A DNA stretch of 64,000 nt from the NCBI GenBank assembly GCA_910585095.1, contig CAJUBU010000015.1:19594-83593 (forward strand), given 5' to 3'. Below the pieces are notes generated by a model. It did no database searches and was not told where the DNA came from. It saw nothing but the letters and a program-made list of their open reading frames with translations. Shown piece after piece: positions 28,454-36,053 of this stretch. Source of the stretch: an uncultured Lachnospira sp. Lineage in GTDB: Bacteria > Bacillota > Clostridia > Lachnospirales > Lachnospiraceae. The translations under genes and the position numbers were made by a program. Each line of letters opens with the position of its first letter. The first letter of the stretch is position 1.

Positions 28454-29563
28454 TTATTGCCATTGTATTACATAAATCTCCTTATTTCCACTGACGGACA
28501 AGGCGGCTAACAAGGTATCAAGTCCTTCTATTTTTGGAGCAAAAGCATCTGTTATTACAAGCACACAATCATACTTGCACAAATCATAAATAAATGTTTT
28601 TCGTTTTTTATCATAAAGACTTTCCAACTCATAACGTGTGTGTAACGGATAACTGCTTTCACTGCTTACTGTAATCGGACTTCGTGTTGTTGCATGAAAA
28701 CACACTGTCAAAGCCATTTCTTCAAGTTTTTTTGCTACTACAAATCCTGGATACATAAATTCTTCTGTTCCAACCACTAAAACACTTTTATATCGAGAAA
28801 AACAAATCTCTTTTTTGATATCCAAAAATAACTTTTTAATAGCTTCATTGTATTGTTTTACATCAACCATTCGTCTTGTATCCATGCAGCCATTTATATA
28901 AACCATTTTATATTGTATCTTTTCTACTGCCTTTAATTGGTTTAATGTTATATATGTGCCATCCCCTGCATACTGTTCTGCAATTTGCGTATAGCTTTCA
29001 TGGTTTGTCTTTACAATATAATTTAAATCAACTTTTCTTTGCCTGTACAAAGAAATCGCCTCATCATTCATACCATTGAGCAAAGAAGCAACAGCATATT
29101 GTTTTATCTGCGGATAACGCTTATTTAAAATATCTATAATATTTAAAATAGTTTTTCCTGTCGTTACCTCATCTTCTACAAATACTATTCTATCAATCAT
29201 ATCTTTTATTTTATCAATATCATCTTGAACTAATTTTTGCTCTGTTGCATGACTATGTTGTTCTGAAAAATAAATATATTTTACATTTTCTAGTGTTTCT
29301 CTGGTAGTGTGCATATACCATGTATCACAATAACTTGCCACAGCAGCGCCTATAGCTGTCGCTGTCTCAGCAAAGCCAATCAAGAGTAATTTTTCATCTT
29401 GATATCGCTCTTTTATTTTTAAAGCAAGCTCATCAAACATTAAAAATGCTTTTGATGGCTCTATGGCAATATGTTTTCCCTGCAACGCATTTACAACAAG
29501 ATAGCTCCGTTTGTTATTATTTTCTCTTTTTGCAATTTTAATAAAATTTTGCATTTCATACAT
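28454..29563 (-). CDS. Phosphoribosyltransferase with TRSP domain (Ter module)
   Basis: 369 aa. The N-terminal part is a type I phosphoribosyltransferase fold (PRTase_2) with GFAETATAIGAAVA and the PRPP loop IVFVEDEVTTGKTILN. The C-terminal ~110 residues form a TRSP-type domain, including VLVVGTEEFMYPGFVVAK, FHATTRSPI and HTRYELESLYD. Such proteins are predicted to attach a ribose phosphate to an unknown base or ring in Ter systems. It is the first gene of a two-gene operon with StiP–PELOTA. The start is uncertain by a few residues, because no strong ribosome site precedes MYEMQNF. Confidence 0.87.
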   Translation of the reverse strand: MYEMQNFIKIAKRENNNKRSYLVVNALQGKHIAIEPSKAFLMFDELALKIKERYQDEKLLLIGFAETATAIGAAVASYCDTWYMHTTRETLENVKYIYFSEQHSHATEQKLVQDDIDKIKDMIDRIVFVEDEVTTGKTILNIIDILNKRYPQIKQYAVASLLNGMNDEAISLYRQRKVDLNYIVKTNHESYTQIAEQYAGDGTYITLNQLKAVEKIQYKMVYINGCMDTRRMVDVKQYNEAIKKLFLDIKKEICFSRYKSVLVVGTEEFMYPGFVVAKKLEEMALTVCFHATTRSPITVSSESSYPLHTRYELESLYDKKRKTFIYDLCKYDCVLVITDAFAPKIEGLDTLLAALSVSGNKEIYVIQWQ

Positions 29564-29721
29564 TTTAAAACACCCATCCTCAATGTTAAATTTTACTTTT
29601 TATATTGTAACACAATTTACAAGTCTTATCATTTAAAATTCAACTTTCACTCCTATTTCTATAAGTAACCGTTCCTGTAAAATCGAATACATTAAATAAA
29701 ATAAAACATATGGAGGCTATA

Positions 29722-30291
29722 ATGAATAAACCTTGCTGTCTTAATCGGACAACCGAATTATATCTTGCGGCATTTAACTGTATTTTACAAAAAATGATTT
29801 GCAAAATGACGAATGCAAAATTGACAAATAGTATTTCTCATAATTTTATTGTACAAATGATTCCCCATCATCAAGCAGCCATTGAAATGTCTGAAAATAT
29901 TTTAAAATATACTTCTGATGATTCTGTGCAAAATATTGCCTCAAATATTATCACAGAACAAACCAAAAGTATTGAGAATATGCTTACTATCGAAAAAACC
30001 TGCAATTGCCTTATCAATCAAAGACAAGAATTACAATTATATCAAACCAAAATTAATCAAGTTATGCGGACAATGTTTTCAAATATGAGCAGAGCTTACT
30101 GTACAAACCAAATTAACTGCAATTTTATGTGGGAAATGATTCCCCACCATGAAGGCGCTGTGTTAATGTCTGAAATTACGCTACAATTTAATATTTGTCC
30201 TGAGTTAAAACCTATTTTAGATTCAATTATTTCTTCACAAAAAAAAGGCATTTCAGAAATGCAAAATTTGCTGCATTGTCTGGAATGTTAA
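29722..30291 (+). CDS. DUF305 family protein
   Basis: 189 aa with two tandem copies of the DUF305 signature: MIPHHQAAIEMSENI near 52 and MIPHHEGAVLMSEITL near 138. The paired His/His/Glu pattern suggests a ferritin-like four-helix metal site. There is no signal peptide, whereas many family members are exported. Several Cys residues (CC near the N terminus, CNC in the middle, CLEC at the end) could add metal binding or disulfides. The start is ATG 29722; an earlier ATG overlaps the GGAGG site. It is divergent from the PRTase–TRSP gene, next to the Ter island. Function unknown. Confidence 0.85.
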   Translation: MNKPCCLNRTTELYLAAFNCILQKMICKMTNAKLTNSISHNFIVQMIPHHQAAIEMSENILKYTSDDSVQNIASNIITEQTKSIENMLTIEKTCNCLINQRQELQLYQTKINQVMRTMFSNMSRAYCTNQINCNFMWEMIPHHEGAVLMSEITLQFNICPELKPILDSIISSQKKGISEMQNLLHCLEC

Positions 30292-30299
30292 GATTGACA

Positions 30300-30342
30300 A
30301 GTTAAGCGGATATTCGCAATCCGCTACGCTGCTTACTCATAA
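30300..30342 (+). repeat. R2 interspersed hairpin repeat, copy 4
   Basis: Almost identical to copy 1: arms AGCGGA/TCCGCT, the same loop, then ACGCTGCTTACTCATAAC. It starts 8 nt after the DUF305 stop codon, between convergent genes. Confidence 0.85.
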
Positions 30343-30388
30343 CATTTTTTTAATAAGCAAATTAAACGCTTTTTTAATAAAATTAAAT

Positions 30389-30415
30389 AGTGAGGGTAAA
30401 AATTTCACCCTCACT
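30389..30415. terminator. Bidirectional terminator between DUF305 and SDR genes
   Basis: AGTGAGGGT (30389–30397) and ACCCTCACT (30407–30415) pair perfectly over 9 bp with a 9-nt loop. T-rich sequence follows on both strands, and the flanking genes converge. Confidence 0.8.
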
Positions 30416-30508
30416 GTCTATTTATCATATATTGATTACATATCTATTATATATTTATTATTTTATCTATTATTTAGTCAATTTTAGTTATTCTTATCTG
30501 CCTTTTGA

Positions 30509-31309
30509 TTATGGTCTTAAACCCATACCACCCTCTAATGTGATAGTCTCACCGGACATAAATTTAAAGTCTGGTGAAGCTAACGCTACACAAGCTCTTC
30601 CAATTTCTTCTTCAGAATCGCCATAATGTCCCATAGGCGGCATCTTTACATTTGCCTTAAACGCTTCTGGATAAGCCTTCTCAAAGTTTTCTAATTGGCT
30701 TGTCCATGCAAGAGGACAAACAATATTGACATTAATATCATCTTTGCCCCACTCCGTAGCGGCAACCCTTGTAAGACCCCTAATTCCTTCTTTTGCTGCT
30801 GCATATGCACACTGTCCGAAATTGCCAAAAAGTCCTGCGCCTGAAGCAAAATTGATAACTGTTCCCTTTGTCTTTGCCAAATATGGATAACATGCCTTCA
30901 TATAATAAAAAGTAGCATAAAGACCAGAATACATTGCAAGATTAAACTGTTCTGTTGTATGGTCTGCAAGTGTTACACCAGAAGCAGATGCCTGAGCATT
31001 GTTGATAAGTACATGGATATCGCCAAATGTATCAACTGTTTGCTGTACTACATTTTGTACCACTTTTTCATTGTCTGCCTGTGGATTGACATCGGCTTGA
31101 AGCACAAGTACTTTAATGCCATAATTCTTTTCAAGTTCTTCTTTTGCATCTTCTAGCTTCTGCATATTTCTTCCTGTAATAACAAGATTTGCCCCTTCTT
31201 TTGCGTAAGCTGTCGCAATGCCATATCCAATTGAACCACATCTGCCATTGCTGAGTGTCGCCTTTCCAGCCCCTGTAATAATGGCTGTCTTTCCTGTTAA
31301 AAATCCCAT
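30509..31309 (-). CDS. Short-chain dehydrogenase/reductase
   Basis: 266-aa NAD(P)-dependent oxidoreductase. The cofactor loop is TGAGKATLSNGRCGSIGYG, longer than the usual TGxxxGIG because of an inserted ATLSNGRC stretch of the kind seen in some enoyl-reductase-like SDRs. The active-site SAG (FASGAG) and YAAAK follow, and ENFEKAYPEA forms the substrate lid. It ends MSGETITLEGG, typical of classical SDRs. The open frame reaches 31405, but TAGGAGG directly precedes the ATG at 31309. Substrate unknown; it has no operon partner. Confidence 0.9.
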   Translation of the reverse strand: MGFLTGKTAIITGAGKATLSNGRCGSIGYGIATAYAKEGANLVITGRNMQKLEDAKEELEKNYGIKVLVLQADVNPQADNEKVVQNVVQQTVDTFGDIHVLINNAQASASGVTLADHTTEQFNLAMYSGLYATFYYMKACYPYLAKTKGTVINFASGAGLFGNFGQCAYAAAKEGIRGLTRVAATEWGKDDINVNIVCPLAWTSQLENFEKAYPEAFKANVKMPPMGHYGDSEEEIGRACVALASPDFKFMSGETITLEGGMGLRP

Positions 31310-31373
31310 AACATACCTCCTAATTAAAATATTAACAATTCTTATTATAGTCCATTTTTCCAAATAATTCCAT

Positions 31374-31745
31374 TTATTTATTAATAAAAATAAAGTTTTC
31401 TGCAAATTCTCTCTTTCTTTTATGCTTTTTCATACCATCTGTCTTATGCTGATAATTTCTTCGCCGCCAATCTTTTCGATAACCTGCACTGCCAACTTCC
31501 ACTTCCATAAAATAATAAGCTTCATATGGGGTTTGTGGTCTTTTGCTGCAAAATGGACAATTGGGGTCGCCACAAGTTGTATCAAGCCATTCATTGCATG
31601 TTATACAACACCATGAATCATATTCATCAATCTGAAAAACCGTCTGCTGCCCGCATTTTGGACATATCGACGCCGAATGCCACCCCATCAATTTCCACTT
31701 AAATTGTTTTTTACGCGCTTTTAAATAATTTTTTCTATTCTTCAT
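31374..31745 (-). CDS. Small zinc-ribbon-like protein of unknown function
   Basis: 123 aa, strongly basic. Cys pairs CPKCG, CCITC and then CGDPNCPFC, near residues 29–76, could bind one or two zinc ions. The C-terminal segment YRKDWRRRNYQHKTDGMKKH is rich in Lys and Arg, suggesting nucleic-acid or ribosome contact (inference). I do not recognise a named family. It precedes the SDR gene on the same strand, with a 64-nt gap. Confidence 0.65.
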   Translation of the reverse strand: MKNRKNYLKARKKQFKWKLMGWHSASICPKCGQQTVFQIDEYDSWCCITCNEWLDTTCGDPNCPFCSKRPQTPYEAYYFMEVEVGSAGYRKDWRRRNYQHKTDGMKKHKRKREFAENFIFINK

Positions 31746-31840
31746 AAATCTTTTACTTTTATAAGCTTTTATTGCCTTTTAAACATATACTATTAATTTT
31801 TTATTTTAAATAATTTGCAAATTATATCAATTATAATATT

Positions 31841-32356
31841 TCATTCTTCTTTTACATCTATTTTCTTGTCATTGCTTTTCAACCTTACTCTTATCTTTTT
31901 TAGTATACTCTCATCATCCTTATTTTCTTCCATAAACTTTTGAAATACGAACAATACACAGATACCTATAATAAATAATAATGTATCAATTGCGTTTGGC
32001 GACTGCATAATAAGATGTCTTGCAGACACAAATATAAGCACCTCTATAATATTTCCAGTGTCTGGTTTGCATAACATTTTTAAAAACTCAATACCAATGA
32101 TAACCATAAATACATTATCCAAAAATTTAATAAGGCTTCCCTTATCCATTCTCGTATTCCAAAACTCTTCAACGGCAGGTATAATGGCAATAGCCGCTAT
32201 CACAATGGCTATAACAACGAACACTGCCATAATCAGCTCCATTACATCACAAATATTACATAACCCTTTTCTTAACTTATCCAAAAAAATAACCATTTCC
32301 TTCCAAATAATTATAAAATTTGCTGCGACTGTCCTTGAAATTGATTCATCATCCAT
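31841..32356 (-). CDS. PsiE-like membrane protein
   Basis: 171 aa with four hydrophobic segments (about 40–65, 78–95, 104–120, 124–140). The stretch DNVFMVIIGIEFLKML and the following FVSARHLIM resemble the PsiE (phosphate-starvation-inducible E-like) family. The tail is charged and cytosolic. The start is uncertain: the ATG at 32356 abuts a hairpin arm and has only weak ribosome-site sequence, while an ATG about 20 codons later follows GGAAGG. Function unknown. Confidence 0.65.
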   Translation of the reverse strand: MDDESISRTVAANFIIIWKEMVIFLDKLRKGLCNICDVMELIMAVFVVIAIVIAAIAIIPAVEEFWNTRMDKGSLIKFLDNVFMVIIGIEFLKMLCKPDTGNIIEVLIFVSARHLIMQSPNAIDTLLFIIGICVLFVFQKFMEENKDDESILKKIRVRLKSNDKKIDVKEE

Positions 32357-32367
32357 GTCGCAGCAAA
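32319..32367 (-). promoter_or_regulatory. Inverted repeat enclosing the first start codon of the PsiE-like gene
   Basis: TTTGCTGCGAC (32319–32329) and GTCGCAGCAAA (32357–32367) are perfect 11-bp complements with a 27-nt loop. The first ATG of the gene is the first codon inside the loop. As RNA it would hide this start and favour the later ATG, or act as a translational switch. Confidence 0.5.
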
Positions 32368-32405
32368 ACTTGGAAAATATCTTCTCTTTTGAAATTCTTT
32401 AACGT

Positions 32406-32441
32406 TGTCAAGCGGATATTGCAATCCACTTTACCACTTGC
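32406..32441 (+). repeat. R2 interspersed hairpin repeat, copy 5 (degenerate)
   Basis: AAGCGGATATTGCAATCC followed by ACTTTACCACTTGCAAT. The loop has lost two bases and the right arm is altered. It lies between the PsiE-like gene and the gatB stop. Confidence 0.65.
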
Positions 32442-32505
32442 AATATTCTTATTTTTTATATTTTTATATTTTTTCAAAACATCTGTTTTTATCTTGTAAA
32501 ATATT

Positions 32506-33939
32506 TTATAGCAATTCTTTTAAAATCTTATTGACTAAACCTGGATTTGCTTTTCCCTTCATTGCCTTCATTGTCTGTCCTACCAAAAATCCAAGTGCCT
32601 TGTCTTTTCCACCTCTGTAATCTGCAACGGACTGTGGATTATCAGCAATAATTTTTTCAACAGTAGCACGAAGCGCACCCTCGTCACTTATCTGCCCAAG
32701 TCCATTTTCCTTAACGTACTGTTCAGGGTCAACATTTTCCTCAAATATTTTAACAAATACATCTTTTGCAACATTACCGTTAATAGTCCCAGCATCAACA
32801 AGTGCAATTAGTTTAGCAAGATTTGAAGCATCAAAACTAATATCTTCTGGCTCTAATGATTTATCTTTTAATATTCTCATGATTTCGCCAATAATCCAGT
32901 TTGCCACTTTTTTAGGCTGATTGCAAAGAGCTGTTGTCTCCTCAAACAAATCGGCAAGCCTTTTAGAATCCGTAATCATTTCAATATCATACTCTGGAAT
33001 ACCAAACTCTTTTGCATATCGCTCCATCTTTTCACTCTTAAATTCTGGCTGACGGCTTTTAATTGTTTCAAGCCATTCATCACTAATATGCAGTGGCACT
33101 AAATCTGGGTCTGGAAAGTAACGATAATCTTGTGCATCTTCTTTTGAGCGCATAGCATAGGAATATGCCTTATTATCGTCCCATCTTCTCGTCTCTTGAA
33201 TTACTTTTTGTCCTGATTCTATCAAATCAATCTGCCTGTCGCGCTCCGCTTCAATCGCTCTGGCAATCGCTGAAAAAGAATTGAGATTTTTGGTTTCCGT
33301 TCTTGTTCCAAAATCAGTTGCCCCAACTTCTCTTACTGATAAATTAACATCTGCCCTCATAGAACCTTCCTGAAGTTTACAATCCGAAGCGCCAAGATAT
33401 TGAATAATTAAACGCAGTTTTTCAAGATAGGCAATCACTTCTTTTGCACTTCTCATATCTGGCTCTGAAACAATTTCAATCAAAGGAACCCCTGAACGGT
33501 TAAAATCAACAAAAGAAACATCTTCCCAATCATCGTGAATCAATTTGCCAGCATCCTCTTCCATATGAATCTCATGGATTCGGATAGCCTTTGTTGTTCC
33601 ATCTTCCAGTTTAATATCAACATGTCCATCTCTACAAATAGGCAAATATAACTGTGAAATTTGATAATTTTGTGGGTTATCTGGATAAAAATAATTTTTT
33701 CTGTCAAATTTACAATACTGTGTAATTGTACAATTTGTGGCAAGACCAACCGCCGCCGCATATTCTACAACCTGTTTATTAAGAACAGGGAGCGAACCTG
33801 GCATTCCTGTGCAGACAGGACATGTATGTGTATTAGGCGCCCCTCCAAATTCCGTTGAGCAGCCACAAAATATTTTTGTTTTTGTTGCAAGTTCTACATG
33901 AACCTCAAGTCCTATGACTGTTTCATATTGTTTTGCCAT
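32506..33939 (-). CDS. gatB: Asp-tRNA(Asn)/Glu-tRNA(Gln) amidotransferase subunit B
   Basis: 477 aa. GatB binds misacylated tRNA and activates the Asp or Glu side chain with ATP before amidation. Seen: TVIGLEVHVEL at the start, CPVCTGMPGSLPVLN, KFDRKNYFYPDNPQNYQISQ, EEDAGKLIH, FNRSGVPLIEIVSEPD, then the C-terminal YqeY-like tRNA-binding tail. The open frame runs on through an upstream repeat (to 34125), but the start is ATG 33939 with GGAGG 9 nt before it. It is the third gene of gatC-gatA-gatB. The R1 element inserted between gatA and gatB leaves both reading frames intact. Confidence 0.97.
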   Translation of the reverse strand: MAKQYETVIGLEVHVELATKTKIFCGCSTEFGGAPNTHTCPVCTGMPGSLPVLNKQVVEYAAAVGLATNCTITQYCKFDRKNYFYPDNPQNYQISQLYLPICRDGHVDIKLEDGTTKAIRIHEIHMEEDAGKLIHDDWEDVSFVDFNRSGVPLIEIVSEPDMRSAKEVIAYLEKLRLIIQYLGASDCKLQEGSMRADVNLSVREVGATDFGTRTETKNLNSFSAIARAIEAERDRQIDLIESGQKVIQETRRWDDNKAYSYAMRSKEDAQDYRYFPDPDLVPLHISDEWLETIKSRQPEFKSEKMERYAKEFGIPEYDIEMITDSKRLADLFEETTALCNQPKKVANWIIGEIMRILKDKSLEPEDISFDASNLAKLIALVDAGTINGNVAKDVFVKIFEENVDPEQYVKENGLGQISDEGALRATVEKIIADNPQSVADYRGGKDKALGFLVGQTMKAMKGKANPGLVNKILKELL

Positions 33940-34113
33940 ACTAATCCTCCATTCCGAAGCGTAGCGTAGGAATTGCGCAATAGAAAAAACTGCTAAAGCA
34001 GTTGTGCAGACGATTTCTATTGTCGCATCAAACCCTATTTGTGACGCTTCGGCACAAATAGGCGTATGAAAAATAAGTGCATCAGCATTATTTTTCATAC
34101 TAATCCTCCATTC
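33937..34113 (-). repeat. R1 structured repeat, copy 1, between gatA and gatB
   Basis: An element of 159 bp bounded by an exact 18-bp direct repeat (CATACTAATCCTCCATTC at 33937–33954 and 34096–34113). That direct repeat contains the gatA stop codon, the ribosome site and the gatB start. Inside are hairpins with arms CTATTTGTG/CACAAATAG, AATAGAAA/TTTCTATT and AACTGC/GCAGTT. An uninterrupted open frame (KNNADALIFH … QFLRYASEW) reads in phase into gatB. Two more copies lie at 51866 and 56093. Confidence 0.85.
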
Positions 34114-35542
34114 TTGCCTGCTCATATGTGTAAGCTGCCTGAATCAATGTTTTCTCGCTAAAACTATTGCCTATCATCTGAACGCCTATCGGAAGTCCTT
34201 TAGAATCATTCCCACAAGGGACACTAATTCCTGGAAGACCAGCAAGATTTACACTGATTGTATAAATATCGCCCAGATACATCTTGATAGGGTCAGATAA
34301 TGAAGCACCAAGTTTTGGTGCTGTTGTCGGTGCAACAGGTCCTAAAATCACATCATATTTAGCAAATGCCTCATCAAATGCCTTCTTAATCATAGCTTTA
34401 ACTTTTAAAGCTTTTAAATAATAAGCATCGTAATATCCTGAACTTAAGACAAATGAACCAAGCATAATGCGGCGTTTTACTTCTGCTCCAAATCCTTCTG
34501 AACGTGTTTTTTTATACATATTGTGAAGTCCCTCATAATCCTTAACACGATATCCATATTTTACACCGTCAAAACGTTCGAGATTGGAGCTTGCCTCTGC
34601 TGCTGCTATCGTATAATATGCAGGAATCGCATACTCTACAAGACTCAAATCAAACTCTTCAACAACCGCTCCCTTTTCTTTTAAAATTTCAGCTGCCTTT
34701 AAAACAGCTTCTTTTACTTCCAAATCAAGACCTTCCCCAAAATAATCTTTTGGAATACCGATTTTCATTCCCTTTACATCATTGACAAGCGCTGCTGTAA
34801 AATTCGTATCTTCTCTTTTAATGGATGTAGAATCTTTAGGGTCATGTGCTGCAATCACTTCCATAATTGTTGCGCAATCGGTTACATCTTTTGTCAATGG
34901 TCCTATCTGGTCTAATGAAGAACCATACGCAATTAAACCATATCGGCTCACCGTGCCATACGTTGGCTTCATGCCAACAACACCACAATACGATGCTGGC
35001 TGTCTTATAGAGCCGCCTGTATCCGAACCCAATGCACAAAAGGCTTCATTTGCCGCAACTGCTGCCGCTGAACCGCCTGAAGAACCACCTGGCACATGCT
35101 GTGGGTTGCGCGGATTTTTTGTCACGCCAAAAGCTGATGTTTCCGTTGTAGAACCCATTGCAAACTCATCCATATTTGTCTTTCCTATCATCACTGCGCC
35201 TGCTTCTTTAAGTCGTACAACAGCCTCGCTTGAAAATTGCGGAATAAAATTTTCTAATATTTTTGATGAACATGTTGTAAGGACGCCCTCTGTACACATA
35301 TTATCCTTAACGGCAACAGGAACACCTGCCAGTAAACCATTTAATGTGCCAGCTTCAATCTTTTTTTGGACTTCTTTTGCCTCATTTAGGGCGGCTTCTT
35401 TATCAAATGTCACATAACAGTTATACTCGGACTCTGTGCATTCAATTTGTGCTATAACTGCCTCCATCGCTTCTACTGCTGTTGTTTTTCCCTCTTTAAT
35501 GGCTTTTGCAAGCTCGACAGCAGTCATATCTAATAATTCCAT
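34100..35542 (-). CDS. gatA: Asp-tRNA(Asn)/Glu-tRNA(Gln) amidotransferase subunit A
   Basis: 480-aa amidase-signature hydrolase that releases ammonia from glutamine for GatB. The Ser-cisSer-Lys triad is in place: Lys in VAVKDNMCT, cis-Ser in PGGSSGGSAAAVA and the nucleophile Ser in GSDTGGSIRQPA. GTVSRYGLIAYGSSLDQ follows, as expected. GAAAGGA lies before the ATG. Its last residues (RMED) and stop overlap the ribosome site that originally served gatB and is now duplicated around the R1 element. Middle gene of gatCAB. Confidence 0.97.
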   Translation of the reverse strand: MELLDMTAVELAKAIKEGKTTAVEAMEAVIAQIECTESEYNCYVTFDKEAALNEAKEVQKKIEAGTLNGLLAGVPVAVKDNMCTEGVLTTCSSKILENFIPQFSSEAVVRLKEAGAVMIGKTNMDEFAMGSTTETSAFGVTKNPRNPQHVPGGSSGGSAAAVAANEAFCALGSDTGGSIRQPASYCGVVGMKPTYGTVSRYGLIAYGSSLDQIGPLTKDVTDCATIMEVIAAHDPKDSTSIKREDTNFTAALVNDVKGMKIGIPKDYFGEGLDLEVKEAVLKAAEILKEKGAVVEEFDLSLVEYAIPAYYTIAAAEASSNLERFDGVKYGYRVKDYEGLHNMYKKTRSEGFGAEVKRRIMLGSFVLSSGYYDAYYLKALKVKAMIKKAFDEAFAKYDVILGPVAPTTAPKLGASLSDPIKMYLGDIYTISVNLAGLPGISVPCGNDSKGLPIGVQMIGNSFSEKTLIQAAYTYEQARMED

Positions 35543-35561
35543 AGCATTTTTCCTTTCTTCC

Positions 35562-35855
35562 TTAATCTACTGTCTTAGGAACAATAAATGCTTCATCATT
35601 CCTCTCTGGTGCATTTGCAAGAGTTTGCCTGCTTCCGTCTCCATTTGTAACGACATCTTCACGCATAACATTTTCAACTGAAAATACATGGGACATTGGT
35701 TCAATTCCTGTTGTATCCAATTCGCCAAGCTTATCAATGTAGTCCAACATGCTTGCCATATCCTTTTTTGCCTGTTCTTTTTCATCGCTTGTAAGCTCTA
35801 GTTTGGCAAGAATACCTACATAATCAATTGTAGCATCATCTATAATATTAGCCAT
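35562..35855 (-). CDS. gatC: Asp-tRNA(Asn)/Glu-tRNA(Gln) amidotransferase subunit C
   Basis: 97-aa small subunit that wraps and stabilises GatA–GatB. Family features: KLELTSDEKEQAKKDMASML in the N-terminal helices, the central DTTGIEPMSHV and the C-terminal MREDVV and APERNDEAFIVPKTV. Length is typical. It stands 19 nt before gatA and 198 nt after the aspS stop, with a terminator-like hairpin in that gap, so gatCAB may have its own promoter or be read through from aspS. Confidence 0.95.
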   Translation of the reverse strand: MANIIDDATIDYVGILAKLELTSDEKEQAKKDMASMLDYIDKLGELDTTGIEPMSHVFSVENVMREDVVTNGDGSRQTLANAPERNDEAFIVPKTVD

Positions 35856-36029
35856 AAATACTCCTTTCTTTCCATTTTTTTATTAACCTAATTTTCATTT
35901 TTCTTTTTATTTTTTCCTGATTAACCTATAATTGAAAATTTCCATTTATAATTTTTCAATCTTTATTTTCTATTTACATTTACTCATAAAACTTTCACTG
36001 AACAAACAACATTACTTTAATAAAAGTCA

Positions 36030-36045
36030 AGGCAAATATTTGCCT
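36030..36045 (-). terminator. Hairpin after aspS
   Basis: AGGCAAATATTTGCCT is a perfect 8-bp palindrome 9 nt before the aspS stop in window order; on the minus strand it follows the stop codon and is succeeded by TGACTTTTATT. Possible weak terminator or processing site between aspS and gatC. Confidence 0.5.
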
Positions 36046-36053
36046 CGTTTATT

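Noticed and set aside
33940..34125. N-terminal extension of GatB by about 62 residues
   Set aside because: The residues come from the R1 repeat, the family starts at the internal ATG, and a GGAGG site precedes it.
34782..35417. 211-residue open frame opposite gatA
   Set aside because: Antisense shadow of a conserved gene; its sequence mirrors the codon pattern of GatA and shows no domain.
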